Part shown: piece after piece, positions 22,701-34,600 of the stretch | How the letters are laid out: every line of letters begins with the position of its first letter | How positions within the stretch are numbered: position 1 is the first letter of the stretch | NCBI GenBank assembly: GCA_947172415.1 | Contig: OX359201.1 | Coordinates: 2,852,001-2,916,000 of the forward strand | Source: Chondrosia reniformis | Taxonomy: Eukaryota > Porifera > Demospongiae > Chondrillida > Chondrillidae | Direction: 5' to 3' | DNA length: 64,000 nt | Translations under genes and position numbers: made by a program | Notes under the pieces: generated by a model | What the model was told of the DNA's origin: nothing | Seen by the model: only the letters and a program-made list of their open reading frames with translations | The model's database searches: none

Positions 22701-23600
22701 CTAGCATTTATAGGCAAGTGGTAAATATGGCTTCATAGTTATGGTAGGTACCAGGCACTTATGAGCATAACGACAAGAGTCCCCCTGACATTCAAATCTG
22801 TTCCAGCGATGGCATACGTTCTCATGTACTGTACTCCTTCTGTTGAGAGAGTGCTTCCTGCGGGAAGCTATCGAGTCGTTGCCCAGGCTAGTGGTAGCCT
22901 CGGCTGGACTTACAGTTGGCTGGACATTTTGGTCCTCAGCGATGGAAGCCAGCCATATGTCTGGCTCCCTGCGATCCCATCTGAGGGATGGCTGCACGGC
23001 TGCTGCCTGTCTGAAGGAGCGGTCATACCGGAGCCATACCTTTCCTCGGACTTCTTTGGCCAATCTAAATATGATGTTTGCGTAAGTTATTAACTGAGGA
23101 CCTCTCTCTGAGTTATAATGGGTGGCCACTGCCGCGAAGGTAGAGAAAGCTAGCCCGCACTCCAACGGAGTATCAATTGGGCGGCTCTTGGTCTTGGCTC
23201 AGTCCTCCTTCCCCTCCTGCTGCATTTTATCAAACATTTCCGCCAGAGATTCTGGTAGTAGGTCCCCCATGTCAACGTACCTCCCCCCTGAATGTTCTTG
23301 AGGATCTGAGTTGGGATAGGTGGGAGGGTAGGATTTTCAAAAGGTCTCGCCCCCTGCGGGGACACTGCCACGGCCATTGAAGATACTGCTGTGGCATCCA
23401 CGTTGCCCAGCCTTGGGCTAGGAACTGTAAACAAAGGGGCACTAGGAGTGGAAATGGAAGCTGTCGCCTGCTGGTTGGCCAGGCTTGTGGCCAATGGTGT
23501 GGTACTAATTGCCGTGGGTGGTATTAGCCATACCTGGACTTGCGGGGGCTGTCCCGACAGAGTCCCCTGCGAGCTGGGGATTGGTGCTTTTAAAAAAAGA
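22701..23600 (-). pseudogene. Gag-like protein of the DIRS-like element
   Basis: The N-terminal part is Pro/Ser/Thr/Ala-rich and open to at least 23560, with no clear ATG. After a frameshift near 23285 the path reads RYVDMGDLLPESLAEMFDKM, then a TGA at 23199-23201, then PLECGLAFSTFAAVATHYNS and LITYANIIFRLAKEVRG, LRYDRSFRQAAA, and a C-terminal knuckle CHRWNRFECQGDSCRYAHKC (C-x7-C-x4-C-x3-H). A single CCCH knuckle after an RxxFR(Q)xAA block is characteristic of animal DIRS/Ngaro-type Gag. It would bind the element RNA. One frameshift and one stop make it non-functional. Confidence 0.75.
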
Positions 23601-24372
23601 AATGAAACGGGGTTGTCGTGCTAGCCTTATAAGTGCAATGTGGCATGCATGCCTAATGGTTAACCCTCTCTTTTGCAGTGGGTTTCCTGTTAAAGATTTG
23701 GTGCATGGCGCCAGGTTGGCCTCCTCCTAGCTGGTTACCCCTGTGCAGGCCTGTCGCTGAGCATCAGCGTGATTGGAGGGATAGCAGTGGGGTTAGCATA
23801 GAACTAGTAGGCATACGCGCGGGTAAGCCTGCAGCTGAGACCCACTGAGTACTTACCCGGAGTAGCTTAGGCGCTAAACAGCTGAAAGTCGCTAAGCGAC
23901 TGCTGGGCTAGTATCGATAGGCTCGGTCCCGGCCGCATGGCCGACTCGAAAGGTCCCTAATACGCCCCTTAAGTGGGTCCCAGGGACAGAGCCGAACTCG
24001 CCTGTCGAATGGCCAGTACGGTCACGTAAAGTTAATCTCCGAACCTGTTACAACGTACCTTGAAGTGCTGAGCTCGAGGACGTCGCCGTTCTGGGAGTCG
24101 ACGAACTGCTGGTAGGATCGTTTGGGTTAGTTGCCATCGTTCCAAGTGTAGGATAACTAAAGTCGTTCGAATAAAAAAAATTGTATAAAACTGCCAAGGA
24201 CCTGTACTTTCTGCCGTTCACTTTACGTGCTCAATGCTGACCTCACACAGCCGCTTGCATGATTGCTGTTGCTGGCACTTATACTTCCGTGAGAATAGGT
24301 AATTGCCCTTACCCCTTCCCAAGCATCGTTCCGAATACCTACCATTAACTACGGTCAACTACGTTAACCTAC
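23601..24372. other. 5' region of the DIRS-like element
   Basis: GC-richer than the surroundings, with no coding signal I trust. It includes a perfect palindrome AGTCGCT-A-AGCGACT (23887-23901). By position it holds the 5' terminal repeat and promoter of the minus-strand element; neither can be proven by eye. Confidence 0.45.
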
Positions 24373-25405
24373 ATTGTATGTACTAGTTGTATGACCTAGT
24401 AGTATTTACTACTTGTATGTCCTAATTGAACGTATTAGTTGTATGTACTATTAGTGTGTACTATTAGTATGTACTAGTTGTAAGTACTAGGTGTATGTAC
24501 TAGTTATGTGTACTAGTTGAAGGTTTCTAGTACTAGTAATACCAGATATTAAGTAGGTATTAGTTGAATGTACAAGTACTAGTTATATTAAATATGTGTA
24601 GGTACTACTTATATGTACTAGTCAAATGGAATTATTGCATGTACTAATTGTATATAATAGTTGTATGTAGCAGTTGTATGTACTAGTTATGTACTAGTTG
24701 TATGTAATAGTTGTATGTACTAGTAGGATTAACTAGTGGAATGTACAAGTAAAGGTAATATATACTAACTGTAGGCACTAGTTGTATGTACTAGTTATAT
24801 GTACTAGCACTGGTTATATTTACTAGTTATACATATTAGTAGTATGTCCTAGTGTATGTAATAGTTGTATGTTGTAATTGTATGAACTAGTTTTATGTAC
24901 TAGTTGTATGTACTAGTTATATACTAATGTATGTACTAGGTGTATGTACTAGTTGTACGTACTAGCACTGGTTATATTTACTCTTTGTAAGTATTAGTTG
25001 TAGGTACTAGTTGTATGTAATAGTTGTATGTTCTAATTGTATGAACTAATTTTATGTACTAGTTGTATGTACTGGTTATATACTAGTTGTATGTATTAGT
25101 TGTATAAACTAGTGGTATGTTGTAGTTGTGTGTACTAGTTTTATGTATTAGCTGTATGTATTAGTTATGTACTAGTTGCATGTGCTAGTTCTAATATGTA
25201 CTAGTAATAGTAATATTTACTAGTTGTAGGTACTAGTTTTATGAACTACTTGTATGTACTAGTGCTAGTACTAGATATATTCAGTAGTTGTAATAGTTGG
25301 AGGTCTAGTTTGATGTACTTGTTATATATACTATTTATATGTACCAGTTATATGTGAATGTTCTAGTCATAGGTACTAATTGTAAGTACAAATTGTATGA
25401 AGCAG
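24373..25405 (+). repeat. 13-bp satellite, block 4
   Basis: Same satellite. The last 100 bp (GTTATATGTGAATGTTCTAG, then CATAGGTACTAATTG) match the sequence before the second and third AvrII-type segments at about 40990 and 50290, showing these segments share one genomic context. Confidence 0.9.
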
Positions 25406-26093
25406 CATACCAAAGACCGTTCCTAGGATAAAAATGGCCGCAGAACTAAATTAAAGGGTCCCCGAAGCTATACAATCTATCTCCGAATTAAAAATGGCTG
25501 CTGATTTTAAAAATATGGCTATGAGCCATACCAAAGACCGTTCCTAGGATAAAAATGGCGGCCAAACTGGATAAAAGTGTCCCCGAAGCCCTACTACTTA
25601 TCTCCTAGTCAAAATGGCTGCCGATTTCATACATATAGGCTATAAATCTGTACCGAAGACTGTTCCTAGGATAACCAGTAGTTCGAGTTTAAAAACTCGT
25701 GGGGCTGCCGCCCCCGAATTTACTTGAACTACTTGGCTGCATCATTGGGCTTTGACATATTACTCTTAATCCTAACGATTGAGGACACTTAAGTGTCCAA
25801 AAAATTATAAATAGCGACAGAAAAGCTTCGTTAACTAAAACTTCCTGAATGCCACCATTTGCAAAAACAATGTATTGACATATAAATTAAGTGTTACAAT
25901 AGTTGCGTATGAACTCATATTATACATCTATCGACGTATAAAATGTGTTATAATAGATGCGTATGAACTCGTATTATATATATGTATATATCCGTAACAT
26001 GAAGCCGTACATAAATCGCGTTATGAAAACAATAGAGGAGGCTTCCTATGGCAGCCTCTAAAAAGGGCTGCCGAACTTTATTAAAGGGTCCCT
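25406..26093 (+). repeat. CCTAGG-monomer segment, copy 1
   Basis: Non-satellite segment of about 690 bp. It starts with tandem monomers of about 121 bp: ACCAAAGACCGTTCCTAGG at 25409, 25530 and (as ACCGAAGACTG) 25652. Each carries AAAATGG(C/T)(C/G)GC and GGTCCCCGAAGC words. Then come a T-shaped foldback (25677-25733), a unique part, a ~63-bp duplication (AAGTGTTACAATAGTTGCGT and TATAATAGATGCGT, about 25886-25985), and a partial monomer at the end (GGGCTGCCGAACTTTATTAA). It does not code for a recognisable protein. Copies 2 and 3 have four monomers. Confidence 0.85.
25677..25734. other. T-shaped foldback in segment copy 1
   Basis: Outer stem AGTAGTTC (25677-25684) with GAACTACT (25726-25733). 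Inside it are two arms: CGAGTTT-AA-AAACTCG (25684-25699) and GGGGC-TGCC-GCCCC (25701-25714). The same three-stem design is kept in copies 2 and 3. Confidence 0.65.
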
Positions 26094-26727
26094 TGTTTGT
26101 ATTATTTATGTGTATTAGTTATATTTTTATGTAGTAGTTATATGTAGTGGGTGTTTGTACTATTTTTATGTATTAGTTATATTTATTAGGTGTGTGTACT
26201 GGTTTTATGTACTAGTTGTATGTATATACTAGTTGTATGTTCTAGTTGTATATATGTACTAGTTGAATGTACTAGTTGTATGTACTAGTTTTATGAACTA
26301 GGTGTATGTACTAGTTGCACGTACTATTTATAATAATTGGATATATGTGTATATACTAGTTATATGTAGTAGGTGAATGTACTAGTTATATGTCCTAGTT
26401 GCTTTTACTTGTATGTAGTAGCTATGTACTACTTGTATATACAATTTGTACATTCTAATATTATGTACTCGTTCTATGAGCTATTTGTATATACTAGTTT
26501 CTAGTTGTATGTACTAGTTGTATGTACTATGTGCATGTACTATGTGTATGTACTATTTTTAAGCACCAGTTATATGGGTATGTACCAGTTATATGCTTGT
26601 GTACTAGTTATCTCTACTAGTTGTATGCACTAGCTGTATGCACTAGTTGTATGAACTATTTATAATTTCTAGGTATATGTGTATGTACTAGTCATATGTA
26701 GAAGGTGGATGTACTAGTTTTATGTCC
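26094..26727 (+). repeat. 13-bp satellite, block 5
   Basis: Same satellite. Its end (GTAGAAGGTGGATGTACTAG then TTTTATGTCC) is the left flank of the TA-flanked transposon and is matched without insertion at 42480-42520 and 51870-51910. Confidence 0.9.
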
Positions 26728-26942
26728 TACGCATGTGGAACATGTCTGTGAATTTCCGATTTTTGTAAATCGTCTTTTTATGGCCTACAGAAGTGTCACA
26801 TTCCAGGCGGAAGTGTCTTTAGCATGTGACCTGCGCGTGAAGCGGAGCACCCAGCACTGAAACGTCACCATTCATCACTAGTCGTTATAGATGTTAAATT
26901 ATAGTATAGCGTAGGAAGGCCAACAACGGAGGAAGGCCCATA

Positions 26943-27172
26943 AAGGCCTACGTGACCGAAACGTTTTATTTTCCTTTTAATTATACTATGTTAATATTAA
27001 AAAAGAAGAATAGAACGTTTCGGTCACGTAGGCCTTAATTCATCATTATACTACGTTAATATTCAAAAGAAGAATAGAACGTTTCGGTTATGTAGGCCTT
27101 AATTCCTCAGCAATTATTATTAGCTGAGGAATTAAGGCCTACGTGACCAAAACGTTCTATTCTTTTTCTTTT
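26943..27172. repeat. Four copies of a GGCCTACGTGACCGAAACGTT motif, two forming a long hairpin
   Basis: Direct copies lie at 26943-26965 and 27134-27156, inverted copies at 27014-27036 and 27078-27100. The inner pair forms a hairpin from 27066 to 27172: 45-bp arms, with AATTATTATTA as loop, differing at a few bases. The outer pair forms a second foldback of about 95 bp. Confidence 0.8.
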
Positions 27173-27479
27173 GATTATGCCTCGTTAATTGCTCATACAT
27201 TTTCGCCATTGATATTTACATAGATATTAGTAGACATGCAATATGCTTACTGTTTCCACTTACCTCCTACGACAACAAAAACTTTGATCAAGAAAACTGT
27301 CTCGCTACCGAGAAGCCTTACTTCTAATGGTTGTATAACGCGTTACCAAATATTTGGGTGCATATGCAACGTCATAAAACGTCTTTGTATGATGGCTAAG
27401 CTATACTACTAATTGTGGCTGATAATCACGTGACAATACCATTATTCGAAGGAGAAGAGACAAATGGAAAATAAACGGA

Positions 27480-27762
27480 TTATTAGACAGTGAAGGATTG
27501 TAAATCTAACAATTTTTTGACATCAGTCTCTTCAGTAAGTAACAGACTAAAAGTTGTATGTATACTCCTGGAATATTCCCTTGTTTAACCTAGATATGAA
27601 GTACTATAGGTACCCGAAAAAGCTACGAAAATATGTTTGCGATTATAATTCATGAACTAAAGGGAATTTAAAAGGAGTATACATACAATTGTTAGATATC
27701 ATTGTCCTTCATAGATTGGTGTCACCATTTATTCTGTATTCGTATTTTCCACTGTCTAATAA
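27480..27762. repeat. Nested inverted repeats inside the TA-flanked transposon
   Basis: The outer pair is TTATTAGACAGTG (27480-27492) with CACTGTCTAATAA (27750-27762). The inner pair is AGTTGTATGTATACTCCT (27552-27569) with AGGAGTATACATACAATT (27673-27690), 17 of 18 matching. The region may be a second, smaller foldback element inserted into the first. Confidence 0.7.
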
Positions 27763-27993
27763 AACATTTTTGGTGATTTCGCACCTCTCACTTACGGCCG
27801 CTTAACTTCTCCTTTAAGCCTGTAATTGTGACGCTCTTGCAGCCAAAATATTAAGAAAGAATAGCGCTTCAATTCTATATAATTTGTTTAACGATACGAT
27901 GTTTCTACCGTCAAATAGAATAAACTAAAAAAGAGTGTTAGTTAGCGACTTTTACTGAAATTCCCAGAAGTGTGGACATGTTCCACTAGCGTA

Positions 27994-30900
27994 GTTATTT
28001 GTACTAGTAGTGTGTATTAGTTGTATGTACTAGTGGTGTGTAGTAGTATTTTGATGTACTAGTTGCATGTACTAGTTTTATGTACTAGTGCTAGTTATAT
28101 TTACTATTTGTAGGTACTAGTTATGAACGAATTAGACGCACTAGTTTTACGTATGAACTAGTTGTATGTAGTAGCTATATACAAGTTGTGTATACAAGTT
28201 GTACATTCTAGTATTATGTTCTCATTCTATGAACTAGTTGTATGTACTAGTTGTATCTACTAGTTGTATGTACTCTTTGTATATATGTACTATGTGTATG
28301 TACTATTAATAAGTACCAGTTATATGTGTATGGACTAGTTATTTGTATTAGTTGTTTGCACTAGCTGTAAGTACTAGTTGTATGTACTACATATAATTAC
28401 AAGGTATATGTGTATTTACTGGGTATATGTAGTAGGTATATGTAATAGTTATTTGACCTAGTTGTTTGGTCTAGTTGTATGTACTAGTTAGATGTACTAG
28501 TTCCAAGTACTAATTGCATGTTCTAGTTGTGTGTATTATTTGGTTTGTACTAGTTGTATGTACTAGTAGCATGTGCTAGTTGTATGCACGAGTTTTATGT
28601 ACTAGTCCTATTATATTTACTAGTTGTAGATACTAGTTGAATGTAGAAGTTGTATGTATAAGTTGTTTGTTCGAATTGTTTGTACTAGTGGAATGTACTA
28701 ATTGTATGTAATAGTTCTGTACCAGTTGTACATACTAGTTGTATGTATATACTAGTCATAAATATTAGCTATGTACTAGTTGCATATACAAGTTGTATGT
28801 TCTAGTATTATGTACTCGTTCTATGAACTAGTAGTATGTACTACTTTCTAGTTGTACACACTAGTAGTAGGTACTAGTTATATGTACTAACTGTATGTAC
28901 TTGCTGTATATACTAATTGCATGTACTAGTTGTATGTACTAGTACTAGTTATATTTCTAGTTGTAGTACTAGGTTTAGGAACTAGTTGTATGTGGTAGTT
29001 GTATGTACTAATTGTATGTACTAGTTGTATGTACTAGTTGTATGTACTAGATATGAACCAGTTGTATGTACTAGTTGTATGCACTAGTTGTTTGTACTAC
29101 CTGCGTACTAGTTTTATGTACTTGTTGTATGCACTAATTGTATGTACTAGTTGTATTTACTAGTTGTATGTATAAGTTGTAAGTAGTAATGTACTAGATG
29201 TATGTTCTAGTTGTAGGTTCTAATACTAGTTATACTAGGTACCAGGGAAGTACTAGTTTTATGTGCTATATACTAGTTGTAAGTACTATTTGTGTGTAGT
29301 AATTTTTTGTATTACATGCAAGTAACAGTTGTGGGTAATTGTATGTACTAGTTGTATATGCTAGTTGTATGTACTAGTGACTAATTGTATGTACTAGTTG
29401 TATGTACTTGTTGTTTGAAGTAGTTGGAGGTTCCAGTACAAGTTATACTAGGTTTTAGGAAGGAATTAATTTTTTGTACTTGTTGTATTTACTATTGTTA
29501 TGTACTAGTTATGTGTATAAGTACTATTCATATGTAGTAGCTATATGTACTCGTTATATGTACTAGTTGTATGAACTAGTTGTATGTACTAGTTGTATGT
29601 ATGAGTTGTATGTTCTAAATATAGGTTCAAATACTAGTTATACTAGGACCTAGGTAGGCACTAGTTGTTTGTAGTAGATACTAGTTGTATGTACTAGTTA
29701 TATGTACTAGTTATGTGGGAGTTGTATGTATATATTAGTTGTACGTATATAAGAGTTGTATGTAGTAGTTTCTAGTTATATGTAATATTTTTATGTACTA
29801 TTCGTATGTACTATGTGTATGTACTATTTATAAGAACCACTTATATGTGTATGTACTAGTTATATGTTTGTGTAATAGTACTGGTTATATTTATGTGTAT
29901 TAGTTGTATGTACTAGTTGTATGTACTAGTTGCATATACTGGTTGTATGTACTAATTATATGAACTAGTTGTATACACTAGTTCTATGCACTAGCACTAG
30001 TTCTATTTTCTAGTTGTATGTAGTAGTTGTGTGTACTAGATATGAACCAGTTGTATGTACAAGTTTTATGCACTAGTTATATGTACTAGTTGTGTGTACT
30101 ATTTATGTGTACTAATTGTATGCACGTGATGTATGTACTAGTTGTATATACTAGTTGTAGGTTCCCGTACTAGTTAGACTAGTTACTAGGTAGGTACTAG
30201 TTGTATGTACGAGATACTAGTTGTATGTACTAGTTGTTTGTACTATTTATATGTACCAATTGTATGTAGTAGTTATATATACTAGTTGAGTGTAATTGTT
30301 GTATGTACTAGTTTTATATACTATTTATAAGTACTAGTTGTATGTACTGGTTGTATGAACTACTTATATGAACTCGTTATATTTGTATGTACTAGATATA
30401 TGTAGTAGTTGTAGGTACTAGTTATACGTACTAGTTGTAATTACTATTTATATGTACTAATTATATGTGTTTGTACAAGCTGTATGTATATACTGGTTGT
30501 ATGTGCTAATTGCACGTACTAGTTGTATGTACTATTCCTATATAGTTATATTTACCAGTTGTAGATGCTAGTTGTATGTACTAGTTGTATGTGGTAGTTG
30601 TATGTACTATTGTATGTACTAGTTGTATGTACTAGTTGTTTGTACTATTTATATGTACTAGCTGTGTATTAGTTTTATGTACTAGTTGTATTTATTAGTT
30701 CTATGTACTAGTTGTATGTACCAGTTGTATGTACTAGATGTATGTACTATTTATATGTACTGGCTATATGTAGTAGTTGTGTGAACTAGTTATAGGTAAT
30801 AGTTGTATGTATTAGTTGTATACACTAGTTGTATTTATTAGAAGTATGTACTAGTTTTATGTTCTAATTATTAGTTGTATGAACTAGTTATATGTACTAG

Positions 30901-33156
30901 GTTGTAGTTGTGGGCACTAGTTTTATGTACTACTTATATGTAATATGCGTATGTACTATTTATATGTATATACTAGTTAAATGTTTAAGTATGAGTTGTA
31001 TGTAGTAGGTGTGTGGACTAGTTATATGTACTAGTTGCAAGTACTAGTTGTATTCACTCGTTGTATTGACTAGTACTAGCTATATTTACTAGTTGTAGGT
31101 ACTAGTTGTATGTGGTAGTTGTATGTAGTAGTTCTATGTACAAATTGTATGAACTAATTGTGTGTTCTAGTTGTATGTATATACTAGTTGTATGTACTAG
31201 CTATGTACTAGTTGTATGTTCTAGTTGTATGTACAAGTTTTATGTACTTGTTGTAGATTCTTGTACTTGTTATACTAGGTACTAGGAAGGTTCTAGTTGT
31301 ATGTACTAGAAACTAGTTGTATGTACTCATTTTATGAACTAGTTGTGTGCACCAATTGTATATAGTAGTTGAGTTGTATTTACAATTTGCATGTACTAGT
31401 TATATGTTTGTGAAGTAGTTATATGTACTAGTTGTATGCACTAGCTGTATGTACTAGTTGTATGCACTAGATATGAATCAGTTGTATGTACAAGTTGTAT
31501 GTAATAGTTGTATGCACTAGCTGTATATACTATTTATATGTACTGCCTATATGTATTTGTTGTGTGAACTAGTTATATGTAAAAGTTGTATGTATTAGTT
31601 GTATGTATTAGTTGTATTTATTAGAAGTATGTACTAGTTATATGTTCTAATTATTAGTTGTATGAACTAGTTATATGTACTAGGTTGTAGTTGTAGGCAC
31701 TAGTTTTATGTACTACTTATATGTAATATGCGTATGTACTAGTTGCAAGTACTAGTTGTATTCACTAGTTGTATGGACTAGTACTAGCTATATTTACTAG
31801 TTGTGGGTACTAGTTGTGTGTGGTAGTTGTATGTAGTAGTTCTATGTACAAATTGTAGGAACTAGTTTTGTGTTCTAGTTGTATGTATCTACTAGCTATG
31901 TACTAGTTGTATGTCCTAGTTGTAGGTACTAGTTTTATGTACTTGTTGTAGATTCTTGTACTTGTTATACTAGGTACTAGGAAGGTACTAGTTGTATGTA
32001 CTAGAAACTAGTTTTATGTACTAGTTGTATGTACTAGTTTTATGAACTAGTTGTATGTACTAGTTGTATATAGTGGTTGAGTTGTATTTACAATTTGCAT
32101 GTACTAGTTATATGTTTGTGAACAAGTTATATGTACTAGTTGTATGCACTAGCTGTATGTACTAGTTGTATGCACTAGATATGAATCAGTTGTATGTACA
32201 AGTTGTATGTACTAGTTGTTTGCACTAGATGTATGTACTATTTACATATATTAGTTATGTGTAGTAGTTGTGTGGACCAGTTTTATGTATGTTCTAGTTG
32301 TAAGTTCTAATACTAGTTTTACTATGTACTAGGGAAGTACTAGTTGTATGTGCTTAATACTAGTTGTACGTACTGGTTGTATGATCTAATTATATGTATT
32401 AGATGTATGGAAGTTGTGGGTAATTGTTGTATGTACTAGTTATATGTATTAGTTGTGTGTACTAATTGTATGTACTTTACCAGTTGTTCGTACTAGAACT
32501 AGTTATATTTACTAGTTTTAGGTACTAATTTTTGTACTCGTTGTTACTTTTATTTACTAATTACTAGTTGTATGTACTTGTTACTAGTTGTATGAACCAG
32601 TTGTAGGTTTTATATAGTTGCATGTACTTGTTGCTACGTGTATGTACTAGTTCAATGTATTAGTTTATACACTAGTACTAGTTAAATTTACTAATTGTAG
32701 ATACTATTTGAATATACTAGTTCTATTTTTCAGTTGTATATACTAGTAATATGAACTAGTTGTAGTACAAATTGTACGTAATCGATGTACGTACTAATTG
32801 TATGTACAAGTTGTATGTACTAGTTCTATGTTGTAGTTTTATGTTTTAGTACTGGTTGTATATACTAATTTTAGGTACAAATTGTATGTACTTTTTGTAT
32901 GTGCAAGTAGTATATACAAGTTATGTTTGCTAGTTGTAAGTACTAGTCAAAAGTCCTATGTTCTAGTTATATGCACTATTTTTATGTACTAAGTATTATG
33001 TACTAGTTGCATGTACTAGTTGTATGTAACAGTTTTATGTAGTCCTTCTATGTACTAGTTCTATGTACTAGGTTAATGTACTACTTGTATGTTCTAATTG
33101 TATATATGAACTAGTTGTATGTACTAATTGGAAGTACTTTCTAGTACTAGTTATAT
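27994..33156 (+). repeat. 13-bp satellite, block 6
   Basis: Longest early block. It contains many words shared with 42-46 kb and 51-56 kb, such as TATATGCACTAGTTGTATGC and GGAAGTACTTTCTAGTACTAG just before the LINE insertion. No gene. Confidence 0.95.
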
Positions 33157-33237
33157 CAGGATATCAGGCTATTTAATCTGGGGAGGCCAATTGCCTGGGG
33201 CTACTACAAAGGCACCCAGTACAAAAACAACAATATG

Positions 33238-33271
33238 TACAATAAATAAATAATAAATAAATAAATAAAAT
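33238..33271 (-). repeat. (TTTA)n microsatellite in the LINE 3' UTR
   Basis: AATAAATAAATAATAAATAA on the plus strand, a tetranucleotide run close to the LINE 3' end and about 65 bp before the terminal 8-bp repeats. Confidence 0.8.
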
Positions 33272-33322
33272 AGAATTGTCAATTTGGTTGTGTGCATATT
33301 GTTACCTAATACAAATTGTCGC

Positions 33323-34600
33323 TCATGCATTAGAATAAAAACGTTTACATAGTTCCGTAAAATTGTTGAGGCTGAGGTTAGGTGTTGCACGAATAGCTGT
33401 AGGTAGGCTGCGCCAGAGGGAAGCACCGGTAAAACTGAATGCCTTCTGTCCGAATGAAGACCTGACCAAGGGAAGATTAAGTTGGTAAGTGAAAGAGGAA
33501 CCAGTGTTATGGTGGCAAGAAACATAAGAGAAGAGCCGAGACAGATAAGGTGGAGCCTGGGAGGATAAGCTGCGAAACATACACTGAGCCATGTGAAGTT
33601 TTCTTCTCAAGGTGAGTCGTTAATCCAAGTTCTTGAAGAGCAGCGTGGAAGAAGAGTCACGACGCCTATGAAGCACAATCTTGCAACTAAAGTTCAGCAG
33701 CGATTCCAAGCGGCGAGATTCATCTTGAGTACAGCCAGACCAGATGACATCACAATAGTCAAAGTGGGGAAGGATGTACGATTTAAGATAAGTGAGGAGG
33801 AGAGAGCGAGGGAGAAACCAAGAGAGTCTACGAAGAAGGTTGAGATGACAGCTTACTTTTTTACAGATCATGTCAACATGATCACTCCAAGTTAGGGTAT
33901 CGTTTATAAGCACACCAAGATACTTGAACACTCGTATCTGATTAACAGTTACACCATCAACAAGAAGGTCCAAGCCAGTCTCAATTTTTCTTCTACTAGA
34001 GTGAAGGAGCATACATTTTGTTTTGCTTGCATTCAGTTGCAGTCCATTGCTGGCCATCCACAGGCTGGTTGCATCTAGACACTGTTGAAGTGAAGAGTTT
34101 AAAGAAGCAAGATTGCTACTTGTGATGTAGATGGCAGTGTCATCAGCAAAGAGAACAACAGAATTAGCAGGCAGGACTGAAGGCAGGTCATTGATAAAGG
34201 CAGAGAAGAGAGAAGGACCAAGCACAGAGCCTTGGGGAACACCAGTTGTGGGAAAACCAGGGGAGGAGAATGAATCACTGACACGAGTAACCTGGCAACG
34301 ATTGGAAAGATAAGACGTAAACCAAGCAACCGTAGACGAGGAGAGCCCAAGTTGGGAAGGCTTAGACAAAAGAAGATCATGGTTCACAGTGTCAAAAGCT
34401 TTAGAGATATCAAGAAACACAACCCCGATGAACTGTTTTCTGTCCAGAGCCTTGTACCAGTCATCCAAGCAGTGAAGAGGAAGCGTTTGGGTAGACTGCT
34501 TGGGCCGAAATCCAGATTGATAAGGGAAGAGAAGGTCGTTTTGTATGAGGTGAGAAGAAAACTGCTCCTAGACACACCTTTCTAGAAGTTTACTGCAGAC
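33323..34600 (-). pseudogene. LINE reverse transcriptase and C-terminal domain
   Basis: One minus-strand frame. RT blocks: VFLDISKAFDTVNHDLLL (catalytic Asp), TTGVPQGSVLGPSLFSAFIN, VVLFADDTAIY (FADD centre), LQLNASKTKCMLLH and FKYLGVLINDTLTWSDHV. Then come the thumb and a C-terminal region with RRLESLLNFSCKIVL, APPYLSRLFSY and FTGASLWRSLPTAIR. The last, a LWNSLPxxIR-like tail, is a well-known C-terminal mark of CR1/L2-group LINEs. A stop at 33620 interrupts it between LLFKNLD and RLTLRRKLH. Upstream in the same frame a TAG lies near 34570 and a TGA at about 34619, where NYRPISLL should read. Confidence 0.85.

Larger units (their letters stand above)
19291..24372 (-). mobile_element. DIRS-like tyrosine-recombinase retrotransposon
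   Basis: About 5.1 kb on the minus strand, in order gag (CCCH knuckle), RT, RNase H, tyrosine recombinase. This is the layout of DIRS/Ngaro-type elements, which integrate by a recombinase instead of a DDE integrase. Boundaries come from comparison with the unoccupied satellite word near 48230-48260: left junction after GTATTTGTT (about 19290), right junction before TTGTATGTACTAG (about 24373). I did not find convincing inverted terminal or split direct repeats by eye. All coding parts are broken. Confidence 0.8.
26730..27991. mobile_element. TA-flanked non-autonomous DNA transposon, 1262 bp
   Basis: Terminal inverted repeats: CGCATGTGGAACATGTC at the left end, and at the right end the complement of CGCTAGTGGAACATGTC, 15 of 17 matching. 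Each end is flanked by TA (26728-26729 and 27992-27993). The unoccupied paralogous sites read TGTCCTAGTTGTTTGTACTAG (about 42512 and 51900), so a single TA was duplicated, as in Tc1/mariner-type insertion. The interior has no transposase frame. It carries several foldbacks built on AAGGCCTACGTGACCGAAACG and a second nested inverted repeat. It is non-autonomous and would depend on a transposase from elsewhere. Confidence 0.8.

Noticed and set aside
22761-23730. Several plus-strand frames of 67-110 codons
   Set aside because: They are antisense to the gag coding path, which has the CCCH knuckle and other family blocks.
23601-24372. A tRNA gene in the GC-richer stretch
   Set aside because: No cloverleaf with A and B box motifs in correct spacing could be found.
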